From Flaviramulus sp. (GTDB taxonomy: Bacteria; Bacteroidota; Bacteroidia; Flavobacteriales; Flavobacteriaceae): a DNA stretch of 60,951 nt. The stretch lies in assembly GCF_013001275.1 (NCBI RefSeq), contig NZ_JABDMV010000063.1, positions 1 through 60,951 of the forward strand. The letters are read 5' to 3'. The notes under the pieces were generated by a model. The model did not search any database and was not told the origin of the DNA. It saw nothing but the letters and a program-made list of their open reading frames with translations. Both the position numbers and the translations under genes were made by a program. Positions 1-7,914 of the stretch are shown here, in pieces. Each line of letters begins with the position of its first letter. The first letter of the stretch is position 1.

Positions 1-352
1 AAGAAACATTGCTATAAATTCCTGTTGGAATCGAGTTTAAAGGAGTAAATGATAAATTTGTGTTATTTGTTACATCTACCAAATTGTAACCACTTAATAC
101 AAGGGTTTCTTCATTTGTTGATGTGAATGTAATTTTTGAAATTAAGTACCGCAGTTTTGTAATACTCAATTCATCTTCGTTGGCATTTGTATATTTAATA
201 GCATTAAAATCTGCATTTGTAACCGGTGTTCCATCCCAATGGTTAGAGAAATTAAAGGTCACAATAGCGGTTGAAGTTTTATCATCAATATCTTCCCCAC
301 AAGAGCTGAATGTTAAAAGGGACACAAAAAATATGGGAATGAGTTTTTTCAA
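1..352 (-). CDS. MbnP-family lipoprotein, partial (C-terminus beyond the window)
   Basis: Only the first 117 codons are visible and the frame stays open to base 1. The likely start is a TTG at 352: no ATG lies in frame before an upstream stop, and the TTG begins a good lipoprotein signal (LKKLIPIF..., lipobox SSC). The mature part reads like the MbnP family (methanobactin partner, copper-related periplasmic proteins): a beta strand TFNFSNHWDG, then PVTNADF, LSITKLRYLISKITF and LVLSGYNLVDV. The start lies 11 bases after the stop of the upstream lipoprotein gene, so the two are probably co-transcribed. In this family the partner is often a di-heme cytochrome c peroxidase (MbnH-like), which would lie outside this window. 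The family call rests on remembered motif pattern. Confidence 0.72.
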   Translation of the reverse strand, partial: MKKLIPIFFVSLLTFSSCGEDIDDKTSTAIVTFNFSNHWDGTPVTNADFNAIKYTNANEDELSITKLRYLISKITFTSTNEETLVLSGYNLVDVTNNTNLSFTPLNSIPTGIYSNVS

Positions 353-363
353 TTTTAGTAAGT

Positions 364-1716
364 TTATTTTATTTGAAATATCAATAGATCTTTAAATCCA
401 TTATTTTTAGGTATATCTAAATTATTACTACTAGTTTCTCCTACAACAATTATAGATTTATCATTAAGTTCAATAGCGTCGAATGCAAAATCTATTTCCG
501 AACCACCAATCGTTTTTTGCCATTCTAAATTTGCATTAGCATCTATTTTTAATGCCCAAGCGTCGTTCTGTCCGTTGTTGTTTGATAGGTTGCCATCCGA
601 TCTTCTATAGCTCCAAGATAAAATAAATCCATTATCATTTGTTTTTCTAAGCGATCGTCCAACATCAAAACTTGATCCACCAAATGATTTTTCCCAGATA
701 AGAGTTCCAGTTGGCGATATTTTAATTACCCATAAATCTGCAGCTCCTTTATTTTCTGAAACGTCGAAATCACTACTTCTAGTATCTCCAACAATTATAT
801 AATTTCCATCACCAGTGCTTGTTATCGCTCGAGCTTCATCAATTTCAGAGCCACCAAAAGATTTTTCCCAAAGGAGATTTCCTGTTTCTGAAATTTTAAT
901 AACCCAAAAATCGTAAGACCCTTTATTTGCTGAAATATCAACATCATTACTATCAGATGAACCTACGATGATATAACCGTTATCATCAGTTTGTATTACG
1001 TCATAAGGCGTGTCTGTAAATGAACCTCCATAAAACTTACTCCATTCTTTATCTCCTAAATTATTTAGCTTAATAGCCCAATAATCGCCTCCGGCATGTT
1101 TTTGTAAAGACGATATTTTGCTGTTTCCCTGCCCTTCAGATGAAGAAACATCTAAAACGCCTGTTAATAAATAACCATTATCATTAGTTTGAATGATTGA
1201 TATGCCAATATCTGCTCCAGAAAAACCAATCGATTTTTGCCACAAAATACCTCCAGAAGCATTTAATTTAGCTACCCAAAAGTCTTGGGCACCGCTATTA
1301 TCAGTAACATCTATATCGTTGCTTTTGCTAAACCCTAAAATGATATAACCACCATCGTTGGTTTGAATAATTTTATTACCTCTATCATCATCACTACCTC
1401 CATAGTTATTTTGCCATTGTAGGTTGCTCTCCTCGTCAAACTTTAAAAGCCAATAGTCAAACGACTCATTTGTTTTGTTTACAATATCACCATCCATACT
1501 TTGGGCATATCCTAGAATAGCATATCCACTATCAGACGTGTTTGTAACAGAAAGTGCGCTTTCGTTTTTTGTGCCTCCTAGAGTTTTAATAAATTCAATT
1601 TCTCCTTTAAAAGCGTTATTAGAATTGTTGCCATCATTGTTATTAGAACAACAAATAAAAAGTGATACAGCAGAAAAAAGTATTATTCTATTTAAATACT
1701 TATTGAAATTAAACAT
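364..1716 (-). CDS. Lipoprotein made of seven propeller-like repeats
   Basis: 450 residues. The N-terminus is a lipoprotein signal with Cys22/Cys23 (FICCS), followed by an Asn-rich linker. From about residue 43 to the end I count seven units of roughly 55 residues with the pattern GGS..D....I..T.D.GYII.G.S.S.D.D....G..D.W.IK....G.L.W.KS. The third unit carries a Ser/Gly-rich insertion and the last ends at the C-terminus. Seven such units would fit a seven-bladed beta-propeller on the outer membrane surface. There is no T9SS sorting domain and no catalytic motif. It sits between a choice-of-anchor B lipoprotein and an MbnP-like protein, all on one strand. Function unknown; a role in binding ligand or partner proteins is inference only. 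Confidence 0.75.
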   Translation of the reverse strand: MFNFNKYLNRIILFSAVSLFICCSNNNDGNNSNNAFKGEIEFIKTLGGTKNESALSVTNTSDSGYAILGYAQSMDGDIVNKTNESFDYWLLKFDEESNLQWQNNYGGSDDDRGNKIIQTNDGGYIILGFSKSNDIDVTDNSGAQDFWVAKLNASGGILWQKSIGFSGADIGISIIQTNDNGYLLTGVLDVSSSEGQGNSKISSLQKHAGGDYWAIKLNNLGDKEWSKFYGGSFTDTPYDVIQTDDNGYIIVGSSDSNDVDISANKGSYDFWVIKISETGNLLWEKSFGGSEIDEARAITSTGDGNYIIVGDTRSSDFDVSENKGAADLWVIKISPTGTLIWEKSFGGSSFDVGRSLRKTNDNGFILSWSYRRSDGNLSNNNGQNDAWALKIDANANLEWQKTIGGSEIDFAFDAIELNDKSIIVVGETSSNNLDIPKNNGFKDLLIFQIK

Positions 1717-1725
1717 AATATGTAA

Positions 1726-3300
1726 TTATGTGCCACTTTTTCTAATTACGAAAAGTCCTCTTTGCATATCGCTAATAATAATATTCCCGCTAGGAAAATA
1801 TGGGTAAACATTCCATGCACCATTAAAGTTAGCACTGTTATTTTGAGGATAGGTATCGAAATATCCAATTTCAGTCATTGTAGAATTTGCAATTTGAGAA
1901 ATATCAATTATTCTAACACCTGCTCTATAATTTGCTTGAAAGAATAAGTTTCCTAAAACATAACCATTATGATCTATGGCTTGAGAATCTCCCAAGTATT
2001 GCATATGAAATGTTGGGTTATCTAAATCCGAAAAATTAAATACAAGTGTTCTGGTATTAATTCCTGTATTTAATTCATCTAATTCATCGCCTAAAATGAA
2101 ATAATTCATGTCCTCAGTAAACCATCCTTGATGAGCATATGCAACATTCGCATAACTAATTGTTGAAATAGGAGTTGGATTTGCTTTGTCGGTAACATCA
2201 ACAATCACTACTTCGTTTTCATTGCTACCAATTAATATTTCACGCCCTGTATAATCATTATCAGGACCGTTATAAGTGACAACCTGGGCGTCATGAGAAT
2301 AACCACCCGCACCAAAACCACCTTCATCTACTGGTGACAATGGGTTTTGAATATTAATAAAAAGTGGGCCACCTGCGTAAGTGCCATTTCTACTTGTTCC
2401 AACTATATATGCATAACCACTTGTTTCATTGATTACAATATTATGGGCGCTACCGAAACCTGTATAATGAGTATCAGCAGTAAATGTTTCAGGAATATTA
2501 GGCACATTTCTTAAACGGGTTAAATCAAAAACTTGCATACCATGATTTGACGCTTCACTCACTATAAAGGCATGATTATTATAAACTTTTACGTCGCGCC
2601 AAGAACTGCTTACAGTTGCGGTAGGCAGTTTCCCAAGATAGATAGGATTAATTGGGTCGGAAATATCTATAAATGCTGTACTATTATTTGTTGCCAATAA
2701 GGCATATTCTTTTCCAGTTGTTGTATCTGTCCATCCCCAGGAATCATTTCCGTCACTTGCACCAAAAGTGCTGTAAGGAACTATTGACATTAAATCGTAA
2801 TCTTGACAAGGATAAATATCTGCAAAGCCATTTTCACATGTAGCTAATGGTCCATTCGGTTCATTAAAATCATCATCACATAAATTACCTATACCGTCGT
2901 TATCTTCATCTTCTTGATCTGGGTTGGCTATTGTTGGACAATTATCATTTTCATCTTCTACTCCATCATTATCTGTATCTACAATGTTTTCGCATATGTC
3001 GCCTATACCGTTATTATCTTCATCTTCTTGGTTTGGGTTTGCAATTGTGGGGCAGTTGTCATTTTCATCATTAATTCCGTCATTGTCACTGTCATTATCA
3101 CATGAATCTCCAATACCGTCACTATCACTATCTTCTTGATTTGGGTTTGGAGATGAAGGACAATTATCAAAATCATCACCAACACCATCACCGTCAATAT
3201 CAACTATTTCTATTTTTTCAACAGGTTCAATGTTACAAGATGGTAAAATCGAGAATAATAAAAACGCCAAAAATAGCGCGCCAAAAGTTCGTGTTTTCAT
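1726..3300 (-). CDS. Choice-of-anchor B family lipoprotein with thrombospondin-3-like calcium repeats
   Basis: 524 residues. The signal peptide ends in a lipobox (LPSC, Cys22). Residues about 35-135 hold three Asp-rich repeats of the thrombospondin type 3 kind (D.DGDG..D..DNCP...NP.QED.D.DGIGD.C), which bind calcium and act as rigid spacers. Residues about 150-524 match the choice-of-anchor B domain, a propeller of LVIVD-like repeats (VSSSWRDVKVYNNHAFIVSE, HNIVINETSGYAYIVGT, YSHDAQVV, HQGWFTED, DHNGYVLGNL, AGVRIIDIS). The domain is usually exported and anchored by varied means; here the anchor is an N-terminal lipid rather than a C-terminal tag. The next gene starts 9 bases downstream, so they are likely one operon. 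Its exact function is not known. Confidence 0.85.
   Translation of the reverse strand: MKTRTFGALFLAFLLFSILPSCNIEPVEKIEIVDIDGDGVGDDFDNCPSSPNPNQEDSDSDGIGDSCDNDSDNDGINDENDNCPTIANPNQEDEDNNGIGDICENIVDTDNDGVEDENDNCPTIANPDQEDEDNDGIGNLCDDDFNEPNGPLATCENGFADIYPCQDYDLMSIVPYSTFGASDGNDSWGWTDTTTGKEYALLATNNSTAFIDISDPINPIYLGKLPTATVSSSWRDVKVYNNHAFIVSEASNHGMQVFDLTRLRNVPNIPETFTADTHYTGFGSAHNIVINETSGYAYIVGTSRNGTYAGGPLFINIQNPLSPVDEGGFGAGGYSHDAQVVTYNGPDNDYTGREILIGSNENEVVIVDVTDKANPTPISTISYANVAYAHQGWFTEDMNYFILGDELDELNTGINTRTLVFNFSDLDNPTFHMQYLGDSQAIDHNGYVLGNLFFQANYRAGVRIIDISQIANSTMTEIGYFDTYPQNNSANFNGAWNVYPYFPSGNIIISDMQRGLFVIRKSGT
2893..3175 (-). repeat. Direct DNA repeats encoding TSP3-like calcium repeats
   Basis: Three imperfect copies of a unit of about 60 bases start near 2893, 3007 and 3115. 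The first two are the most alike and differ at only about ten positions over 60 bases. They encode the DNCP..NP.QED calcium-binding repeats of the lipoprotein above and so are coding repeats rather than a mobile element. Such repeats could change number by slippage or recombination. Confidence 0.7.
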
Positions 3301-3371
3301 AGCAATATTTTAATGTATAACGAAAAGGAATTTGTTTTGGTCTAAATATAGTAATAATTAAAATAGCTTCT

Positions 3372-3379
3372 TATTTTTG
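3372..3379 (+). promoter_or_regulatory. Putative -7 element (TATTTTTG) of thiL
   Basis: The octamer fits the Bacteroidota -7 consensus TAnnTTTG and ends four bases before the thiL ATG. If used, transcription would begin at or next to the start codon, giving a leaderless or nearly leaderless mRNA. No good -33 TTTG is seen at the usual spacing. Confidence 0.35.
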
Positions 3380-3383
3380 CAGT

Positions 3384-4427
3384 ATGATAGAAGATAAAAA
3401 TCGACAACGAACACAATTAAGTGATTTAGGAGAATTTGGACTAATAGATCATTTAACAAAAAATTTCAAAATAAAACAATCATCGACAATAAAAGGAATT
3501 GGTGATGATGCGGCTGTACTGAAATTTAAAAATAAAATAGTGGTTACTACAGATTTATTAATCGAAGGTGTGCATTTTGATTTAAGCTATATGCCATTAA
3601 AACATTTGGGTTATAAAGCTGTGGTTGTAAATTTATCTGATGTGTATGCTATGAACGCTACTGCTACACAAATTACAGTATCTGTTGCAGTATCAAACAG
3701 ATTCCCTTTAGAAGCACTTGAAGATTTGTATGCGGGAATTGAAACTGCTGCTAAAATTTATAATATTGATGTTGTTGGCGGCGATACCACTTCCTCAAAT
3801 ACAGGGTTGTTAATTTCTGTAACGGCCATTGGTGAGGTTTCGGATGATAAAGAGGTTTATAGAAATGGAGCAAAACCAAATGATTTACTTGTTGTAACAG
3901 GTGATTTGGGAGCGGCTTATATGGGATTGCAAATACTTGAACGTGAAAAAGAAGTTTATAAAGTTAACCCTAGTAACCAACCAGATTTAGGGCATTATTC
4001 TTATATTATTGAACGTCAATTAAAGCCAGAAGCTCGAAAAGATATTGTTAAATTGTTGAATGATTTGGAAGTAAAACCCACGTCGATGATTGACATTAGT
4101 GACGGATTGTCTTCAGAAATAATTCATTTATGTAAACAAAGCAATGTTGGCTGCGATTTATATGAAGCAAAAATACCTTTAGACCCACAAGTTATTTCTA
4201 CTTGCGAGGAGTTTAATATTGATAGTACAACTGTTGCATTAAATGGCGGGGAAGATTATGAGTTATTATTCACAATTTCTCAAGAGGATTTTCCAAAAGT
4301 TAAGGCAAATCCTAACTTTAGTGTAATCGGGTTTATAAAGGAAAAATCAGAAGGAATTCATTTAGTTACAAGAGCAGAAACAAAAATTCCGATAAAAGCA
4401 CAGGGATGGAAAAATTTTAATGACTAA
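3384..4427 (+). CDS. thiL: Thiamine-monophosphate kinase ThiL
   Basis: 347 residues, normal length. ThiL phosphorylates thiamine monophosphate to thiamine diphosphate with ATP in the cytoplasm, the last step of cofactor synthesis in many bacteria. Motifs: GDDAA at 40-44, TTDLLIEGVHFD at 55-66 (metal and nucleotide binding), NLSDVYAM at 83-90, GGDTTSS at 132-138, and a GGEDYELLF motif in the C-terminal half, as expected for the PurM/ThiL/HypE fold. It is a single-gene unit, divergent from the lipoprotein genes and convergent with the small zinc-ribbon gene, whose 3' end it overlaps by 11 bases. Its relevance to the thiamine uptake genes near 35-41 kb is discussed in the findings. Confidence 0.95.
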   Translation: MIEDKNRQRTQLSDLGEFGLIDHLTKNFKIKQSSTIKGIGDDAAVLKFKNKIVVTTDLLIEGVHFDLSYMPLKHLGYKAVVVNLSDVYAMNATATQITVSVAVSNRFPLEALEDLYAGIETAAKIYNIDVVGGDTTSSNTGLLISVTAIGEVSDDKEVYRNGAKPNDLLVVTGDLGAAYMGLQILEREKEVYKVNPSNQPDLGHYSYIIERQLKPEARKDIVKLLNDLEVKPTSMIDISDGLSSEIIHLCKQSNVGCDLYEAKIPLDPQVISTCEEFNIDSTTVALNGGEDYELLFTISQEDFPKVKANPNFSVIGFIKEKSEGIHLVTRAETKIPIKAQGWKNFND

Positions 4428-4668
4428 AAACAAGTAAGTTCTCAGGCATATTTTTTTTAGCTAATTTTCTTGCACGTCGACGTTCGTGTATACGTTCTAA
4501 TACGTCATTAATTTCTTTAAATTTAGGAGTGAGTTCTGTTAAATTACCATTGCTGTTTGTAGTCAATTCTTTTTTACAATTTTTACATGCATATTCTTTT
4601 ACATGGTAAGTAACATGTCTAGTAATTTGAAAATTGTGACCAAACATTTTGCAGTGAAAATTCTTCAT
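4417..4668 (-). CDS. Small zinc-ribbon-like protein, copy 1 of a tandem pair
   Basis: 83 residues, not a named family I can be sure of. It has C6-x4-H11 in a CKMFGH motif and C28-x2-C31 (CKNC), which together could bind one zinc ion. The rest is basic and helical, with a TPKFKEIN segment and a tail rich in Arg and Lys. The CxxxGH plus CxxC layout resembles short phage-type zinc-ribbon proteins (DUF1660-like), but that link is uncertain. It is closely similar to the next gene upstream, so the pair is a tandem duplication. Confidence 0.6.
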   Translation of the reverse strand: MKNFHCKMFGHNFQITRHVTYHVKEYACKNCKKELTTNSNGNLTELTPKFKEINDVLERIHERRRARKLAKKNMPENLLVFSH

Positions 4669-4735
4669 TTAATTTTAATTCCTAAATTGAACTATTGTCT
4701 TGTGAGGCTTAAAGTATAAAAAAAGAATCAAAAGT

Positions 4736-5017
4736 TTAAACAACTTTAGGGTAATTCGACGAAGCGTTTATTTTATCCTTTAAACGTGCAATTCGTGCAT
4801 TATGTATTCTTCCGAGAATTGCATTTATTTCTTTAAACTTAGGTGTTAACTCGGTTAAACTTCCGTTGCTATTTGTGGTTAATTCTTTCTTACAATGACT
4901 ACAAGTATACTCTTTTACGTGGTAAGTTACTTTTTTAGTTACTTGAAATTTGTGACCAAAAAGATTACAGAATATAGTTGGAATAAACGAAGGTTTGCTG
5001 GCAGTGTTTTTTTTCAT
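4736..5017 (-). CDS. Small zinc-ribbon-like protein, copy 2 of a tandem pair
   Basis: 93 residues. Putative zinc ligands are C17, H22, C39 and C42 (CNLFGH and CSHC). From the GH motif through the LTELTPKFKEIN segment it matches copy 1 at most positions, with an N-terminal extension of about 11 residues and a different C-terminus. Both are on the minus strand, 67 bases apart, and follow the hydrolase gene in the same direction. Cytoplasmic, no signal peptide. Function unknown; nucleic-acid or protein binding is a guess based on the zinc-ribbon layout and high charge. Confidence 0.62.
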   Translation of the reverse strand: MKKNTASKPSFIPTIFCNLFGHKFQVTKKVTYHVKEYTCSHCKKELTTNSNGSLTELTPKFKEINAILGRIHNARIARLKDKINASSNYPKVV

Positions 5018-5079
5018 GTTTGTCTCATTGTGGGCTTAAATTTACATAAAAAAATAAAGCCACCGACAAAAGGTAGTAT

Positions 5080-5853
5080 TTATTCGATGAAATGCATAAT
5101 TTCATATAATAATTGCCTCTTATTTTCAATATGACTCATGTGTCCATCAGGAAATTCAACTATTTTTATCTGGGTATTTTTAGCTTGACTAATTATTAAA
5201 TTATAATCCAGAACTGGATCTCGTTTTCCAATAATTATAAGTTGTTTGTAGTTATTGTTATTTAACAAATTTGATCTGTCTTTTCTAATTTTCATACCTT
5301 CCAGTGCCGCAATAATACCTTGCAACGGAGTAAGTAAAGCTTCATTTACAACCTGCTTTATTTCCTTTATAAAAATAGTTCTGTTTTTTGGTCTAAATAA
5401 ATTCGAAACAGACATTCTTATAAATGTTCTATGATTTTGTTTTACAGCAATAATAGCTCTGTCTCGGTTTTTCTTCTTTTCTGAAGTATCAGCTTTGGCT
5501 GTAGAATTCATTAAGCATAATCCTTTGAATAAATAAGGCTTTTTATCTGCTAACGCTAGCGCTACGTACCCTCCCATTGAGTGACCTACAAAATAAGCAG
5601 ATTTTATTTTTAAGTGTTCAAGAACAGCATAAACAGCATTGGCCATTTGCTCCATGGTATGAATATAGCCCAAACATTCTGTTTTACCATGACCCAATAG
5701 GTCTATACAAATTACTCTATTCGATTTTGATAATGGTGTTATAAATGGAAGCCACATATTGCTGTTTTCTAAAAACCCATGTAATAGAACTATTGTATTA
5801 CCTGTTCCATTATCGGTGTAATTAATATTTATGCCTTTGTGATCTATTATCAT
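5080..5853 (-). CDS. Alpha/beta-fold hydrolase
   Basis: 257 residues, a compact cytoplasmic alpha/beta hydrolase. The oxyanion-hole motif HGF lies at 25-27, the nucleophile elbow GHSMGG has Ser92, the acid is probably Asp212 (GKRDPVL), and the histidine is His238 or His241 (PDGHMSHIE). All catalytic elements are present, so it is likely an active esterase, lipase or related enzyme; the substrate cannot be read from sequence. It is divergent from brnQ with only 36 bases between the chosen starts, so their promoters must overlap. The two small zinc-ribbon genes follow on the same strand. Confidence 0.85.
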   Translation of the reverse strand: MIIDHKGININYTDNGTGNTIVLLHGFLENSNMWLPFITPLSKSNRVICIDLLGHGKTECLGYIHTMEQMANAVYAVLEHLKIKSAYFVGHSMGGYVALALADKKPYLFKGLCLMNSTAKADTSEKKKNRDRAIIAVKQNHRTFIRMSVSNLFRPKNRTIFIKEIKQVVNEALLTPLQGIIAALEGMKIRKDRSNLLNNNNYKQLIIIGKRDPVLDYNLIISQAKNTQIKIVEFPDGHMSHIENKRQLLYEIMHFIE

Positions 5854-5889
5854 ATTAGTGCTATATTAGGCAAAGATAAAAATCATAGA

Positions 5890-7170
5890 ATGAATAAAAC
5901 TAAAGAAACATTCGTATTTGGTTTTGCATTATTCGCTGGTTTTTTTGGTGCAGGAAATTTAATTTTACCACCTATGTTGGGTTTTAAATCTGGATCAGAT
6001 TGGTGGCTAGTAACAGTCGGTTTTGTAATTTCTGCAACGTTAATACCCCTTTTAGCATTATTAGGTCACGCTAAGTTACAAGGAACTTTGTATGATTTTG
6101 GTAAAAAAGTATCTCACTCATTTAGTATGGTTTTTTTACTCATTATATATGTTATATGCATTGTTTTGCCAAGTCCCAGAACTGCAGCAGTAACCCATGA
6201 AATGGCTATAGCTCCGTTTTTTGGTACAAGCGCTTTATTAACGAGTATTATTTATTTTACATTAGTATTTTTATTTGTTTTAAACAGAAATAAGGTTCTA
6301 AACATTATTGGTAAGTACTTGACTCCTATTATCGCCATTATACTTTTAGCTATCATCTATATCGGAATTTTTTCTGCTAATACTGAAATGATTTCAACAA
6401 GTTTTAATTCGCCAATTATAAGTGGTTTATTAGAAGGTTATCAAACCTATGATGCTATTGGAGCCATGGTAATGGGTGGCGTAATTATAGTAACTATAAA
6501 TAACTCGAAAAGTACGTTAACTTTTGCTGAGAAGAAGACCATGATTGCAAAATCTGGTATGATAGCCGTAACAGGGTTATTACTAATTTATGGCGGATTA
6601 ATTGCAGTTGGCGCTTTTTTTAATACACAATTTGATGTAAACATTTCTAGAGCAGAACTACTTTCTGGAATATCACTATTGACTTTAGGGAAATTAGGTA
6701 CGGCTTTTTTAAGTGTATTGGTTGGATTGGCTTGTTTTACAACTGCAGTTAGCATTATAGTCAGTATTGCTGATTTTTTTACAATGTATTTTAAAAAATT
6801 TAAAAACGCATATTTAATAACATCATTTATCTGTTGTTCGGCTGGAATATTAATAGGGCAGATGAAAGTTGAATATATAATTAATGTAGCTCTTCCTGCA
6901 TTAATGATTATTTATCCACTTTGTATAGTTCTAATTATATTGAATGTATTACCAGAAAAATTTGCGTCTAAATTAGTTTTTAAATGGGTTGTTCTCATAA
7001 CGTTTATATTTAGCATTCCAGATTTTTTAGGATTTTTAATGCCTTTGGAAAACTTAAATAGTATTAAGGCAATAATTCCTTTAGCTAATGAAAATTTGGG
7101 TTGGGTTTTACCAGCATTGTTAACTTTTATTCTAGTTAATTTGATTAAAAAACTAAAGGCTAAAAACTAA
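5890..7170 (+). CDS. brnQ: Branched-chain amino acid:cation symporter BrnQ
   Basis: 426 residues with about 12 predicted membrane helices. The N-terminal FVFGFALFAGFFGAGNLILP stretch is the family signature of LIVCS transporters (BrnQ), which import Leu, Ile and Val with sodium or protons. I chose the ATG at 5890; an upstream in-frame ATG at 5839 would add 17 polar residues and lie inside the divergent hydrolase gene. The stop overlaps the convergent 7167-7823 gene by four bases. Confidence 0.9.
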   Translation: MNKTKETFVFGFALFAGFFGAGNLILPPMLGFKSGSDWWLVTVGFVISATLIPLLALLGHAKLQGTLYDFGKKVSHSFSMVFLLIIYVICIVLPSPRTAAVTHEMAIAPFFGTSALLTSIIYFTLVFLFVLNRNKVLNIIGKYLTPIIAIILLAIIYIGIFSANTEMISTSFNSPIISGLLEGYQTYDAIGAMVMGGVIIVTINNSKSTLTFAEKKTMIAKSGMIAVTGLLLIYGGLIAVGAFFNTQFDVNISRAELLSGISLLTLGKLGTAFLSVLVGLACFTTAVSIIVSIADFFTMYFKKFKNAYLITSFICCSAGILIGQMKVEYIINVALPALMIIYPLCIVLIILNVLPEKFASKLVFKWVVLITFIFSIPDFLGFLMPLENLNSIKAIIPLANENLGWVLPALLTFILVNLIKKLKAKN

Positions 7171-7823
7171 GATTTCACCCTTTTAATGGCTGCGAAAGCT
7201 TTGTCAACAAATTCATCTTCTACCAAAATAGTGAATTCATTTGTTGTAGAAATTATTTCATAAAGCACAACTCCTTCCCATGCTAATCGTTTAAAAAAAT
7301 GATAATACAATCCAGCAATTTTTGAATTGTCCTTAGGTAAATTTATACTAATTGCAGATAGTTCAGATTGTACAGCAAGAAAGGTCTCATTTTTCAACTG
7401 CTCTTTTATATAATCACTTAAACTACTTGAGATAATAATATTACTCTCATGAATTCCACGAGTAAAAGTGTAAAATAATTTGGATTCTTGATTAATTCTC
7501 TCTAAAATTTTAGCATGATTATCAATTATAGTATCCGAATTTTTTACGGTAAAATCCGTTAAGTTTGACCGCACAGTAATATCGCCTAAATTCTGAATTA
7601 CCCGTTTCATTTTTACGGAATTTGATAAAGCAATTGGCGGATTATAACGTCTAAGTGCCATCATAATAGCCCCTGGTTTCACTTCTTTTTTAAGCATTTG
7701 GCTAATAGGTTCCGTAAGTTCAATGGCCAGTGCGCTAAAATTTATTATGTTTCTAGAAAGGGCTTCCTCTAAATAAGGTTGCGATATTAAAATGTCTTCT
7801 ACACAGTTAGATACAGTTCTCAT
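7167..7823 (-). CDS. Putative HTH/ACT-type regulator beside aspartate kinase
   Basis: 218 residues, conserved in flavobacteria but not a named protein. The N-terminal 65 residues (ISQPYLEEALSRNIINFS, then KPGAIMMALRRY) look like a small helix-turn-helix-type module. The C-terminal part, about 130-215, has the beta-alpha-beta feel of an ACT domain (FLAVQSELSAISINLP, then GVVLYEIISTTNEFTILVED), as in aspartate kinases. It is divergent from the aspartate kinase gene with 91 bases between starts. I infer an amino-acid-responsive regulator or regulatory partner of aspartate kinase. It has no kinase domain, so it should not be called an aspartate kinase. Confidence 0.6.
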   Translation of the reverse strand: MRTVSNCVEDILISQPYLEEALSRNIINFSALAIELTEPISQMLKKEVKPGAIMMALRRYNPPIALSNSVKMKRVIQNLGDITVRSNLTDFTVKNSDTIIDNHAKILERINQESKLFYTFTRGIHESNIIISSSLSDYIKEQLKNETFLAVQSELSAISINLPKDNSKIAGLYYHFFKRLAWEGVVLYEIISTTNEFTILVEDEFVDKAFAAIKRVKS

Positions 7824-7914
7824 GTTAATTATTTAACATTATGTATAAAAATAAACAATTTTTTCAATAAACATAGTTTATAGACAAATGAGTTATAATT
7901 TTACATTCAAATAA

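Noticed and set aside
123-395. Plus-strand frame at the left edge
   Set aside because: It is opposite the better-supported MbnP-like minus-strand gene, which has a signal peptide and family motifs.
2914-3302. Several open frames on both strands opposite or out of frame with the calcium-repeat region
   Set aside because: Their low-complexity products (runs of Ile, Ser or Met) arise from the Asp/Asn-rich codon repeats of the real minus-strand lipoprotein gene. No signal, motif or own promoter.
5839-5889. 17-residue N-terminal extension of brnQ
   Set aside because: It would overlap the divergent hydrolase gene start and puts a polar stretch before the first membrane helix. The ATG at 5890 gives the family N-terminus.
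7167-7823. Reading the gene as a second aspartate kinase
   Set aside because: It lacks the KFGGTS kinase domain. Only an ACT-like part and neighbourhood link it to aspartate kinase.
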